Source: Siderastrea siderea
Taxonomy: Eukaryota; Cnidaria; Anthozoa; Scleractinia; Rhizangiidae
NCBI GenBank assembly: GCA_964030785.1
Contig: OZ034979.1
Location: 11,696,883-11,760,882 of the forward strand
DNA length: 64,000 nt
Direction: 5' to 3'
Shown here: piece after piece, positions 23,501-35,226 of the stretch
How the letters are laid out: the number at the start of each line of letters is the position of its first letter
How positions within the stretch are numbered: position 1 is the stretch's first letter
The notes under the pieces: generated by a model
What the model was told of the DNA's origin: nothing
What the model saw: the letters and a program-made list of their open reading frames with translations, nothing else
The model's database searches: none
Position numbers and translations under genes: made by a program

Positions 23501-26500
23501 ACTAAAAACAAGGATACGCTATAATGGAAACAAGATACCCGCTCTGCTTGGATTGCATTTCTTTTTGCTAATTCTAGAGAATTAGACACCATACCTCTTT
23601 CGGCATGAAATTATCCAAGGAGAATTGTTCTTCCATAAGTTCAGAATAACTTCGAGGGGCACTACAAGTTGAAACAAGTCAAGGTTAGTGCCTGTAATAG
23701 ACCCACAACTACCATTTGACAGCCCTCTCAAAATGTATAGGTAGTTACAGTCTGTAGTCAATTAATAACCGCTTACTTAACACTTATACTTGCTCACTTA
23801 CTTGCCCGCCACTTCAAAGCAATTTGACAGGGCAACTTTCAGTAACCCGGGGTAATATTTGGATAAATGTCAGCACTTGAAACGGCAAGGGTTTGAGCTT
23901 GAGAGGGCGGAAACTCACGGAAAAAAACTTTACTGAGTAGCCCCCTTCCCCCGCCCCTACCAGACTGTCATTGGGAGGCCCACTGAGACATCAACAAGCC
24001 AATTTTAGTAACAAATCCTGCAGTATTGTGGGGAAAAGAAACTCACTTTGGAGAACCATCTAAAGAAAGGCAGTTGATGTGATGAACAGGCTTTTCACGA
24101 TACCTGAAACAAAAAAGAAAGCTTTATTATTACTCTTTTCCCTGGAATGTGTTTTTGAAGAGCCTTAGGTGTTTGCCCATGAGGTTTGAGTAAAGCAGGT
24201 AACGAGTTTTAAAACTCAGTTATAGACATACTAGTATGGGAAGGACCATTAGAAAAGTTACGGTAAGGGAGGAGGCGAAATACAAGGGAAATTGCGTGAA
24301 AATGAACAGCGCGCAACTCATAAAAAAACAGCAAATTGGAGCCAAAAAAATGTGCACCTTCAAAATCCCCTTCCCCCCCCCCCCCCCAACCCCCACCACA
24401 ACTTTTCTAATGGTCTGTCCACAAACGTAAGCACATAAACACCTCTTCAAATCAAAGTTGATGTTTAAGATGCCAAGGCCGTGTTCGTTGCCGTCTTCTT
24501 CCTTCTTTGGACAAAATGCTTAGATTTTGTTGGACATTTATGGGAATTTGTATTGCTATGGTATGAAAAAAACAACCCCTTGGATTTTCATTTGCAAAAC
24601 AAGGCGATACCACTTAAAATACTAGCGTGAAGTATCTAGGCAAGCTAAACTAATAATAATCAAAGGTTCAACAAGAGAAGCATTGTTACAGTGACTTATT
24701 TCCTTGAACGATGACATGTTCAGGCGCGGAATTGAAGGGTCCGTGCTAACAAATTGGTTTCGATGATAAATCTTATCAGTTGAAATAAATGAAATATTCC
24801 AAACATAGGAATTCAACCTACACCTGACGACAAAGGTTGTAGTTGTCTTACAGTTTTCTACCCCCACTCCACACCCCTCATAATTTATATTCAAGATACA
24901 TCTCACCCCAGCTGGACTTGCATAACTTAGAAAGTATTTTTGGTCCTCAAGACTACTACTCTAAATACAATTCGATAGCGATTTAGTTTAAAGTAAAATG
25001 CGTTAAAAAATTCGGACACTGTAGTTTAAGATAATTTCAACGCCGCTATTGAATTTACCCTAACGCAATTGTGTCGTGTTTCGTTCAATACTATTTAACC
25101 ATTTCAGAGTTCTGATGGTTCCCAGTGTTTTGGGGTCACCAGTCAGTGATAAGCGCCCTTCTTCAACTTAAAAACCTAGATGTACAAGACAAGATAAAGC
25201 AGTAACTGTACTAACATGTAAGCTGGGTTTGCACAGAGCAGTGGCGTTAACACCTCCACCTCATACTGGCAAGTCTGTACCTCCTTTACAGAAATAATCT
25301 GATGACAAAAGTAAAACAGAATAACTTCAACATCGTTATTTCTCAGAGACATCTGAGAGGACATCACACACTTTGAGGTCAGAAACTAATTTAATCCAGT
25401 CTTGATTTTCCAATGCGCGTGGTCAGGAGGATAGACTACAGCAGTCTCTCTTTCTGCTACAGAAGTAGTCGAACAAAAAGCAAACGAAAGCGATCACAAA
25501 AATCTCCTGCTGCGTGAAAACATGACGCGCGTGTGATTAGCCATTCGTGTGGTGAGCCGTTTACACACACGACACGTTTCCACGCAAAGGCAACTTTCGC
25601 ACTTGCTTGCCGGTTCATTTTGTTTGACTACCCCTAAGCCAAACAAGAGACTGCTCCTAGTCTATTAAGAAAACCAGAACGAGTGCATGCTTTTAGTCTT
25701 ATACTTGTAGGGTTTACTTTACATGTAAACTGCGAAATTGGGAGATTATTGCGATTTAGTACAAATGCTCAGGTGATTATAGAGAAGCGCGCGCTCTGAT
25801 TGGTCGAGGATTACGTCATATCTTGCTATATAATCACCCCGCGCAAGGTGATTATAATACTGAAGCAATAATTTTCAAAATGGATGCCGCGCGATTTTTT
25901 ATGTTTCTGGAGAAAAGAAGAAAGAAAATGCGTTTGCTCTGACAATCACCTGTCGTGAGCAATTATACTAAAACAATTATTCTCCTCAGGCTCAGCGAAT
26001 ATTGTGGAATAATCCCCTCGACGATTATTCCACAATATTCACTTCGCCTTCGGCGAATAACTGTTAATTAAAATTCAATGCAATGCAGTGCAATGCGTAT
26101 CAAACGTGCAGGTGTAGTGCTATTTCAAACTTGAATACAGCTTTTTCGAACATGGTTATTTGTTGCAGTTGTTTTAACACAATCCAAAGTATGTAGTGAA
26201 GTTTCACTACTCAAGTCTTGAGCCACTTCTTGGGGCCCAAGAAGGTCCAGAATCTAGCGCCCCTTTTCACGAATCTTTATCAATTTAATCACCATCTTTG
26301 GACCCTCTTTTAAAGGGGCTATGTTCAGGTTATTTTTACACCATGGGGTCAAAAGTCTGGTTTAATCAAAACTAACGGCATTTCCTTTTACAAAAAATGG
26401 TCTTAGAACTCCACGAAGAAAATACGAAGTGAATTCTTGAAAACAGAACAAAACAATTATAATGGTTTTTGCTAGACAAGAGGGAAAACTTAGAAATTAG

Positions 26501-29500
26501 CGAGCCGATTATTCCGAGTCGCAATCCGTTTCCATCCTGACCATCCGTGGACAAGGACACTTATCTACAGTTTTATTGCTCTGACTAGTAGAGTAGTTTA
26601 AACAAATTTGCACCATTTGAGGTTCCATCAGCATTAACATGTCTTTTGCCTTCTTAAATTAATACTGAAGTTTGGTGACATAGCCCCTTTACAGGACGCC
26701 TTTACATCAATCTTGACCTCCTGGGCTCACATACACTGTAAGTCAACTGATAGAACAAACCCGATTATTAGAGCAGTTTTCAAATGAGTGTCGTAAAGCC
26801 AAAACCAAAGTAGGTACTGTAACCAATCACAACAGGAACAAAACAAAAAAATGAACCAATCAGAAATCGAAGCAATTACAAGTCAAGTGCGGGAAAACGT
26901 GTGCGAGCAAGTCACGATTGGTTTTCGTTTCAATACGCCTGATTGGTTGAGAAAGTGGCGCGAGATTTTTTTAACCAAACAGAGAGCAAAGTAAAGCAAA
27001 ACCAAAGGAAACACAACATTACTTTTGATGCTCATTTGAAGGGGTGCCTGGAATAAAGCCCCAGGTGACTTCTGATTAACTTCTAAATTGTCATTCCAAC
27101 TTGCCTTGTACGTGCTTGTGAATAAAAGGGAGAATTTGACATAACATAAGGAGTCACTTGGGGTATTATTCCATGTACCTCTTCATTTGACAACTGCTCT
27201 AGTGATAAAATACTTAACATGTACTAGTGTCGAGTTCACACACTAAAATATAACACTGTATAATAAATGAAGGTTGCTGTCATCATAACTTCACCACAAA
27301 CCTCATTACTTGATCTAGGAGCACACATATACAGAACATTCGTCATTCTTGGTTTGTTGCTCAGTAAGTCACATGGAGTACCATTATCCATCATCACTTT
27401 GTAGTAAGGAAATTCATGCCCATTGATCTTACGAGTAGGAACCTGTGTATTCATAAAAAATGTAAAAGTTTGAATTGTACATTGAAAATTAAAACAAACA
27501 GAAAAGGTAATTCAAAAAAATACTGAATTGACTTTTTTTAAGAACTTTTTTTAACTGTTCAGTATGTTCTGTGTTATATGTATCAAAGCACATTTTCACA
27601 AAAGTATTAATATGTATTAACAACACAATGATTTATTAATTCATTATTAGCCTATAAGATTATCATTCATTGCCAAGGTCAAACAGTGAGTACAATGAAT
27701 ACATGTACACGTGGTACCTGTACTCTAAGTCCACAAATAAAACCACTTTACAAAGTTTACTGAGCAGGACTTTCCTGATACGCTGTTTTTTTAAATAATT
27801 ATACTCTGAAGTGGTTCTACATTTTGAGCCTATAGATGAAATTCAGAAGTGTGGTTGTTTAACAATAATAATAATAATAATAATAATAATAATCTGATAA
27901 TAATAATGATAATTGTAATAATAATTATAATTTTAATAATAACAAATTTTAACAGGGAGCCCACGTCACGTTTACGTGATTGAAAAGCTATTGAGCAGTA
28001 CTTTCTCACGGTAATGTTAGTTATGCTATGCATTAAGGTGGTTTTAATTTTTTAGTTTGTGGATGAAATCCTGAAGCGTGACCATTCAAATGAAAGCTAC
28101 TGAGCAGTACTTTCCTGTGATGCTGTTTATTGCGCTGTACAAAAACATTCAGAATTTTAAGTCCGCAAATGAAACCCTTAAGTGCAAACATTGAAATGAA
28201 AGCTATTACGCAGAACTTTCCTGTGGTGCTGTTTATTTTCTGTACAAGGTGGTTCTAACTTTTGAGTCTGTTGGTGAAATCCTAAAGTGCAACCATTCAA
28301 ATGAAAGCTATTGAGCAGTACTTTTCTGTGCTGGTTTTTACTTTTGAGTATGTAGCAAGAGACTGTTCAGGTGAAAGAAATGTTGCCCAGTAACTCCTCA
28401 AGTGTGACATGGGTCATTAAGTCAAGAATTCACAATTATTAATGAATTAAACCTACACAATCATACATACATTCAAGCAAAAAGGTAAGGATATTAATAT
28501 TATTAATAAAATTCAATTGACCATACATGTACACTTTTACTGTGTTCTGTGCCCTCAGTTGGAGGTGGGTCAATTGGTTTGGCTTCATCTGCAGAAGTAA
28601 TAATTAAATAACAATAAATAATACAGATACCAAACTCTTCAGTTATCGCTTACGTTAGTGTTAACAGAATCTAACCTAAGGATAAATTCTAACCAGGACT
28701 CAATATGTGAGATTCAATCCTCGATTATCACTAATTGGCTTTTTACCAACTGGGTCCAGAGGCCCATTTCTTGAAAGTCCCGATAACTTAGGGGGCCCTA
28801 GAAGTATTTTTTCAAATCAGTTTTTTTATCTCTGGTGGGAATTATTCGCCCAACTTTTCAATGTGTTCCATAAAATTGTAAAGACTTTAAAACTTACATG
28901 TACATGTAGCTTTCAAAATTAATAAAAACTTGACTCTGCTGAAGAAAATTGTGTATAATAAATTCCTTTCTGGCCTGATAAGTTATGGGGAGTCTCGAGA
29001 AATGACATGTACCAGGACAGAGAAAGCCACATGTGAAGGGCAACGTGGTGTAGAGTACCTTGTCCTTGAAGGAAACAACGCAAGCCATCACACACCACCA
29101 ACATTCTGATCTTCTGATCAATAGACTGCTGAACCACTCTTAGAACCAAGTTGCTACCACCTCGATACTAGTAAATACATCTTCAACATAAGAAGTGCAA
29201 AATTAAGCTCAAACCTTCTTTCTTTGTGTATATCACTTTTGGTTCAAGTCTGCCAAGGTAATATTCTTGTGACTGGGCATCCTAAACAAAACAGAAAATG
29301 TTTTTAAAATTGATAAAATTAAAGATCTCCAACCGATTAAGCATACAAATTGCTAACAGGCTACTGTTTATATAAGGTTTGATGGTTTTCCTTGGGAACC
29401 ATTTTCTTAATGATTTTCGTGAGCTGTCTTAAACTTCATAATAATCATTTCAGCATCTTTTATTGGTTTGATTACTGCAAACACAGGCACATAAAAAGCA

Positions 29501-32500
29501 CTTTTCTACTCAAAAAGTCTTGCTGTAAAATGGAGGTACAGCTTACATGTGAGAATATCTAGTAAACAAAGATGCGATAAATTTAGATCAATCAACTGTC
29601 AGTAGTCCACTATTGCTAAACAGTGATAAAAACTGCGTGAACCTAGAAGTGAGTAAAGGAGGCATTTTTGTGGTTTGTTTAATCACCTACAGCATAAACA
29701 AGTACGTTTACTTATAATAACAGATCTTTTAAATGATAAAGGTTGCATTACTGGGGCAGCTGAAGATAACCAGACATGGTGGGCTAGGGTTAAAGAATGA
29801 TAACATGAACAAACCGGAACACCAGCTTTAACTTCATGGAACTGCTTAACATGTCTCCCATGACAGAGCTCATATGTCCAGTAAGTATCAAGCTGTAGAC
29901 AAGAGGAATTTTAAATGTGAAAACTGGAAAAAACTACGAATGAACCCCTTGTGTGTGTGTGGGGGGGGGGGGGGGGGGGAGGAGGCAGAGGAGAGGGGTT
30001 ACAGTGTACTCACATTTTAAAGTGATGGGAAGGGAGTGATGATCCCGAAAATTTAACCCTTTAAGTCCTTAGAGTGCCAATTGGCACATAATGCCATAAC
30101 TTGGTGACTCAATATTTGATGGATTTCTATGAATATTTGCCTATCAAAAGGATAAAATCTCAATCCCCTCCTATATAATGGGATGTGGTGAGATGGAATG
30201 GAATGGAGCTGATTTAGATTAAACACTGCAAAATTCCTTTAGCAATTAAAACATGTACAGTGTTCTGTGTATGTTTGGAAACTTACAGTGCATCATGAGA
30301 AAATAACTTACTAAAAGTTCAAAACAGTATTCAACATGATTCAAAGGGGTGGCCAAATATGTTGATCAAGTTTAATTCAACAACATTTGCCTCCTCAATC
30401 AACATTGTGTTTTAAAGTATTCAAAGGTGTGCTCCTTGATGCTGAATGATGCTGAATCCATTCACCCATGCAGTGCCTTTTAACCCTTTGAAGCCCCAAG
30501 AGTGACAAGCATCTAATTTCTCCTTACAATATCACTCATTGATCAAATATACAGGTCAAGAGAATAAAGGAAATGATCACCAAACATGAAAGGTGTTGAT
30601 GTTTAATCAAATTCTCTCAACTACTAAGTAACATAAAAAATATATAAATTATGGAGAACAGTGAGGAAAATATACATGTGGATATTGGGGCTTAGAGGTG
30701 GTTCTGACTTTTGAGTCTGTGGATGATATCCTATAGTGTGGCCATTCAAACAAAACCTCAGGCTTCAGCAGTAATTTCACATGGTACTTATCAATTTGTT
30801 TTTATGTATTTAAATACCAAATGAAAATAGGGATTTGTCTTGAATTTCGATTTCAGGCACTACTGGGAGTTAAAAGGTTAAACATGTACTAAGCTGTCCA
30901 CAGCCCCACTAATGAACGCTACTTTTGTACCTACCCGATAAGAGCATTCTCCTCTGATTACTAGAGGTTTTAAAAGCTCGTCAGGATCTGGGCCTCCAGC
31001 TAAATAACTGTCCTACAAGAAGGAAAGCAAGTTCCTTTGTGCAATCTTACATCTTACATGTGGTACATGTCAGTTGAATCTACGAAATCAATGTACACTG
31101 TATAATGCATTTCCATGCATTCTGGTCAACTTTCAGGCCATCATGAAGAGTTCAACCCTTTCACTCCCAGAGTCAGTTATGGAGACATATCATTATTAAA
31201 GTGGTTCAAACTTTTGAGCCTGTAGATGAAGTCATATGGTGTGACCATTCAAATGAAACCTCTTAAGTAGTACTTATTAGTATCACATGGGGCTATTTAT
31301 ATTTACATGTAAGCACTTTACAAAATGAAATTTGGGACTAGTTGGGTGTATTTACATCTTGGGCACTCTTGGGAGTAAAAGGGTTAAATCTAAAAAATCT
31401 AAAATTGCTTGGATTTGCATATAAATTCATCAAATGCAAGCTCACAGTTTTGTTACATTTCACTGCCATCTGCCTGTTTACAATCTCGTCAACTCTGATG
31501 AGTTCCAATTAAGGTTCACCGTCACTAACGATCAAAGAAATACATGTAAGGCATTCAAGAAACTCACCTCTTCTGCTGTCTCTTTCTCTGGCAATATGCA
31601 CTTGTACTTTTCATTATCCTTGGTTATCATAACTATTGTCTCTCTACTGCTTGACAACTCCTCTTCATTCTAAATTAGGAAATTTTTGTTCATATGTAGT
31701 ATATTAGTATATTTTTAAATTTTTAAATTTTACTTTAATTTATTATTCTTGTAAAGCGCTATTGATCAGAATATGTAAAAAGTGCTATATAAGCTATTAA
31801 ATTATTATAATTATTATTATTATTATTATTATTACAAAACATTCACATACGTTAAACAGTGCAAATTCGAAAAGCTTGCAAGGGTCAAAACCATAAGTTA
31901 GTCACCCAAGTCCCAGTTGTTTGAAAGCAGATTACTCATTTAGTAATATTCCCTCAAAGAATAAAAAGTGAAGTTGGTAAATAATTGCAGTACTGATTTC
32001 ATTGACCATTTTAATAATCAGCCACTTTTCGATGGAGAATAAAATATTTAAAAATAACATTAAATCTGAGCCAAATTTTAACTTGCACATCATGTGTCAG
32101 GCATCCGGAGTCTGACAGGTTTCCTGAACTGCCTTCCAACTGAGCCATCTGGTTTTTAAATTTTTCTCTTCTTTTCTCTTCACTACCACCTTTTCCAATC
32201 AAATCGGAGCATCAAAACATGTAGTTAGCATTCTGACAGGATTATTTTAAAAAGTTGATTGAATTGGAAAACAGCTTCTGCAAATCAGGAAACCTGTCAA
32301 ATTCCAATGTGCCTTTCAGATTTGTAAATAACTCATCAAATTTTGAGTATCGCATTAAGTTTCGTTTTGAGTATGTTTATTCTTCATTCAAATAGCGGAT
32401 TATTGCAATGAATGACAAAATTGATATTGCAAGAATCAACTTCACTTTTTACTCTCCTTGGGAATGCCACACCTGTTTTGAGTGAAAGGATAATCCAGAC

Positions 32501-35226
32501 AACTCAAACAAGCTCTAATACAAACACTGAAACAGCTGTGAGGACAGAAAGAGAACACTAATTAACTCCAAAGCAATGTCATGAACAGGACATTAATTCT
32601 GATCAATGCATCTTACTTCTTCCAGACCTGTAAACTCTTTATTTTATGTACTAATTTTAATAATTGAACTGCAGTAGAATTCTTGACAATTTTAACCCAC
32701 ACTAAGTCAAATTTCCCTCCAAAGTAACAAAAGCAGCTGCCCCTCCTTCACCCATTCAGGGGCAACTTTGAACTTTTATGATGGACTTTATTCGGTAAAA
32801 TTTGGAACGGCACAGTACCATACATTTTATTACGCATTCAGTTTTTTAATCAAGCTCCACTTATAATACTATCCCTCATGACAGAAAGAACATTATTGTT
32901 CTTTCTTCATGAGGGATAGTATGAAAGTAGTCGAGTACATAATGAATGTATGGGGCTTTGTAGAAATTTTAGCCTTTGTTTAACAAGGGTGATACTAAGA
33001 GATGTCATGGCTAAGCATGCTTGCTGGGACCTGGATGCTATGGGTGAACTTGGCCTCTTGTTGGGATTCCGTAAATCCTCTATTAAGCTCCCCGGGGGGC
33101 TTATTTATTTCGACCACGTTTGAGGGGGGGCTTAATAGAGAGGGAGGGCTTATTTGAGAGGGGGGGCTTATTTAATTTAGCAAAACGCATTACCAGTAGA
33201 CAACCACAAGATGGCATCAATTGTCCATAAAAAACTAGAACACAAAAAGGAAAAGCTCAAGCACATGAAGTTGGAGGTTATGCAGCTGAAGATCAAAAAC
33301 AAATCCGAACTTCTAGCACGTGAATAAACCATACCAGATCAGTCCACATGAAGTGTTACAGTCGTGTCATTTATTAATTTGGTTGTGAAGAACAAGAGGG
33401 GAGGGGAGGGGGCTTAAAAGAGAGGGGGGGCTTAATAACTTTCTGTCTCTGAAAAGGGGAGGGGGTTTAATAGAGGATTTACAGTAATTTATCCACAAAT
33501 CAACAAGTTTGTTACAGGTGTGAAGATAATGGCAACTGGTGACTCAAAGCTAAGATGCACAGTACCACTCAAATGTAAGTTGTCAGTCTCTTTTGAGTCT
33601 TGATCCTTGACTTGATTCTCGATGAGTACTCGATTCTCGTGAGAATCGACACGAGAATCGAGTATCAAGAATCAAGTTATGGAGAACCGAGTCGAGAATG
33701 GAGTCTTGCGAGAATCGAGAAAATAATGAGCTTGTCACTTGACTGATTCCTTGGTAGAGTGAATCCAGTATGAATGCAATGTAATCAAGAATGCTCCGCT
33801 TCGGCGAGTCTCACGAGAATCAAGTATAGAGAATCAACAATCGAGTATGGAGAATTGAGTCTCAATTTGATTCTCAATACTTGATTCTCGCAAGGATTGA
33901 GCATCATGTGTCAACTTACATATGAGCGGTACTGTAATGACAGCCCTGACACTTGGCAAACTAGTCTTGTGACTGACTGAGCTGGCACTGTGGATTATCA
34001 GTTATAAATAGATTCTACAAATGTACCGTAAAAGGGTGAAATATGGCAAGCAACATATTTTTACCAATTCTTTGTTTGTAGACCTACACTGTGTCTTAAA
34101 TTATACAAATTAGGTAAGAATGTACTTTAAGAGTAATATTTTATTAAGTACTATTTGACTTTTTCTATAAGGGGTATATATATAGAATGGTCCCTGGCTT
34201 TTTCAATGCGAGTCTAAGAATCTTAAATTTTTAAGAATTATAACAGGCATCTCAGAATCTCTAATTTTAAAACTGCTGCCTCAAAGTCTCAGAGTTGATA
34301 GCACTAGTTATTAACTCGGGCAAACATTTCTGTGAAAACTAAACCTCAATTTAAATGCTTTACGTTATCCTGGCCAAACTGAGCTGAACTATGCTTCTGG
34401 AGCTGGGATTATATCATAATGTGAGTCCCTTGCTTGGTAATACTTTCAACCGTAAACACCTGGTCTCAAATTTTGAAACAACAGCCTCAGCATCTCCCAA
34501 TTAAGTCTTGCAAATGATCATTCTATGTCCCGTGTATATCAACATCCTATCCTAAAGAAGCAAGTTCACAATTTGACATTCCACAGCATTCACTTGTATG
34601 TTAGCCTTGGCTATAGTTGACAAAATATTAAACCACTCTGCCGTGGGCTTAATTTCCAATTAATTATTCTTCTGCCTTTCTGATACACCTTTTCACTGTG
34701 ATATCTATTAGTATTTACTATTTACGGTATATAAATGAGTATTAGTAATTTTATTGGAGGTGAGCCTTTGCAGAAATGTCTTACAAGAGAGAAAGCACTC
34801 AAAGCAGGAATTCTGAGCGTCATAATTTTTTATTAATTTTTAACAAGCTACAATGTAGCTATATGGTAAGCTAACTGAATCCAGACTGCTCAGATGGTAG
34901 TTTTTTAGTCAACATGGAATTTTAACCGTAAAATTCCCACTTTAATAAATTCTACAAATAAGTTTATATAAAACATGAATTGCAAGGTAATGTTATAACT
35001 TAAGGAATAGCCAGCGGAATGCTCAACTTCGCTACAGTTGAGCATAATAAGCGAGCAAGCTGTAATACAGTATTTTCATACTTACGGGAGCAACTTGGTC
35101 TTCACCTAACACTATAGGTCCTCCCCAGTTAATGTCATACTGACCATCGTCTAAAGGATTAAAACATCTAGCGCAAATGAACAGAGATACTAGAGGAAAT
35201 AATTTTGAGTAAATAAAACGACGCAT
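17559..35226 (-). CDS. ERLEC1: Endoplasmic reticulum lectin 1 (ERLEC1/XTP3-B), two MRH domains, 17 coding exons
   Basis: ERLEC1 is an ER-lumenal lectin that reads trimmed mannose glycans on misfolded glycoproteins for the HRD1/SEL1L ERAD complex (family knowledge). Exons, in transcript order: 35226-35086, 31669-31568, 31012-30935, 29892-29821, 29281-29215, 28588-28527, 27442-27302, 25298-25216, 24103-24047, 23661-23595, 23104-22991, 21792-21727, 19883-19836, 19067-19024, 18815-18738, 17799-17724, 17630-17559. All junctions are GT-AG with matching phase. They give 455 aa, against about 483 in human. The start is MRRFIYSKLFPLVSLFICAR, a signal peptide. MRH1 has YWTYELCHG (residues 111-119) followed by Q124. 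MRH2 has WWKYEFCHGK from about residue 333 and GGDVCDVTG further on. The protein ends with LFQVDD and has no KDEL signal, as in human. Donors of the exons ending at 28527, 29821 and 22991 have close alternatives, so a few residues there are uncertain. No exon is missing or broken. Confidence 0.93.
19390..19660 (+). mobile_element. tRNA-derived SINE in an ERLEC1 intron
   Basis: A tRNA-like head with an A box (TGGCGCAGTGATGAG, 19,402-19,416) and a B box (GGTTCGAGTCC, 19,445-19,455) is followed by a tRNA-unrelated body ending near CCACCGTTAATTCCCATTTC. A second copy of the same family is at 59,039-59,267. It is not a functional tRNA because no acceptor stem pairing was seen and the body continues for about 180 bp. 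Confidence 0.8.
20364..20551. mobile_element. Near-palindromic MITE, GACTGC..GCAGTC ends
   Basis: The arms pair almost completely: TCTAATTTTGGCGATGGCGA against TCGCCATCGCCAAAATTAGG, then GTGGGGCGGGCGAAAT and CGCGCGCGCGAAATTTCGAG. The element is 188 bp and would form a long hairpin in RNA. The several open frames predicted over it are mirror images of each other. Confidence 0.8.
20671..21291. mobile_element. TIR element, TTAACCCACTGACGCCC ends
   Basis: TTAACCCACTGACGCCC near 20,669 pairs with GGGTGTCAATGGGTTAA ending near 21,291, allowing two mismatches. The interior is about 590 bp. A 109-codon minus-strand frame (21,268-20,939) inside is unrecognised. Confidence 0.55.
23166..23585 (+). CDS. 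139-codon open frame in an ERLEC1 intron, opposite strand (hypothetical)
   Basis: This frame lies wholly between ERLEC1 exons 23,104-22,991 and 23,661-23,595. It starts MSVNEFLPLYGFFLAILSLL, a signal-anchor-like hydrophobic N-terminus, has a polar middle with NRT and NET sequons, and ends with a second hydrophobic run (LLGLHFFLLILEN). Length is unusual for chance in this composition. No family is recognised, there is no promoter or poly(A) evidence, and chance cannot be excluded. Confidence 0.2.
   Translation: MSVNEFLPLYGFFLAILSLLFYGIHREQVTSDYNPPINFCPRSLDETHHVVQNRTAGIDSDFDFGSISAYGGKNPLQTLNLQKQRGKTPINETTNSSSQDSTTLTQAITFYRLKTRIRYNGNKIPALLGLHFFLLILEN
25434..25662. mobile_element. MITE, GACTACAGCAGTCTC..GAGACTGCTCCTAGTC ends
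   Basis: The termini are GACTACAGCAGTCTCTC and GAGACTGCTCCTAGTC. The interior arms are CG-rich, with imperfect pairing (AAAAGCAAACG / CGTTTCC). It is similar in end sequence to the MITEs at 9,317 and 20,364. Confidence 0.5.
25767..26065. mobile_element. Short TIR element with a palindromic core
   Basis: The strongest pairing is GCGAATATTGTGGAATAATC against GATTATTCCACAATATTC around 26,000-26,042, followed by CTTCGCCTTCGGCGAATAA. The flanking GGTGATTATA words recur at 25,771 and 25,850. It lies in an ERLEC1 intron, and its boundaries are approximate. Confidence 0.5.
26766..27203. mobile_element. Inverted-repeat element, AGAGCAGTTTTCAAATGAGTGTCG family
   Basis: TTAGAGCAGTTTTCAAATGA at the left is answered near 27,028 (GCTCATTTGAA) and again at 27,184-27,203 (CATTTGACAACTGCTCTAG), suggesting an insertion of about 145 bp near the right end. 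The interior has paired AACCAATCA / TGATTGGTT words. The element at 49,868-50,156 is the same family. Confidence 0.6.
27812..28355. repeat. Tandem copies of a dispersed repeat of about 110 bp
   Basis: At least four diverged copies carry GGTGGTTCTA.(A/C)TTTTGAG, then TGGATGAAATCCT, ATTCAAATGAAAGCTA and GAGCAGTACTTTCCTGTG, starting near 27,812, 28,035, 28,150 and 28,245. Single copies are at about 30,695, 31,198, 38,068, 38,185, 39,960 and 40,070. This is the most widespread repeat in the window. Confidence 0.75.
27857..27930. repeat. AAT trinucleotide microsatellite
   Basis: An (ATA)n run with a few interruptions. The long leucine/isoleucine frame predicted across it is an artefact of the repeat. 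Confidence 0.9.
29959..29980. repeat. Poly-G run
   Basis: About 20 consecutive G with one A-containing edge, preceded by GTGTGTGTGTG. It lies in the ERLEC1 intron just outside the exon at 29,892-29,821. Confidence 0.9.
30480..30695. repeat. Dispersed repeat 'CCCTTTGAAGCCCCAAGAGTGA'
   Basis: The start TTTTAACCCTTTGAAGCCCC and the order CTCCTTACAATATCACTC..., GATGTTTAATCAAATTCTC, GGAGAACAGTGAG and GGGGCTTAGAGG match copies at 53,700-53,900 and 63,616-63,815 (all in the same orientation). Ends are short inverted AAGCCCC / GGGGCTT words. Confidence 0.65.
32866..32922. repeat. 57-bp hairpin (possible tiny MITE)
   Basis: ATACTATCCCTCATGACAGA pairs with TCTTCATGAGGGATAGTAT, with AAAGAACA / TGTTCTTT inside. 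The stem is about 25 bp with little loop. Function is unknown. Confidence 0.75.
33067..33486. mobile_element. TIR element (MITE), CCGTAAATCCTCTATTAAGC family, with a small open frame
   Basis: The left end TTCCGTAAATCCTCTATTAA pairs with the complement of the right end TTACTGTAAATCCTCTATTA. Both arms are rich in GGGGGGCTTA. Inside, the plus strand (33,211-33,327) opens a 38-codon frame beginning MASIVHKKLEHKKEKLKHMK, a charged coiled-coil-like peptide, ending TAA. The element is about 420 bp in an ERLEC1 intron. Confidence 0.75.
33590..33905. repeat. Bidirectional GAATCGAGT/ACTCGATTC repeat
   Basis: The words TGATTCTCG, GAGAATCGAGT and GAATCAAG recur about every 10-20 bp in both orientations, so the stretch can fold in many registers. 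The family-level period is not constant. Confidence 0.65.
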
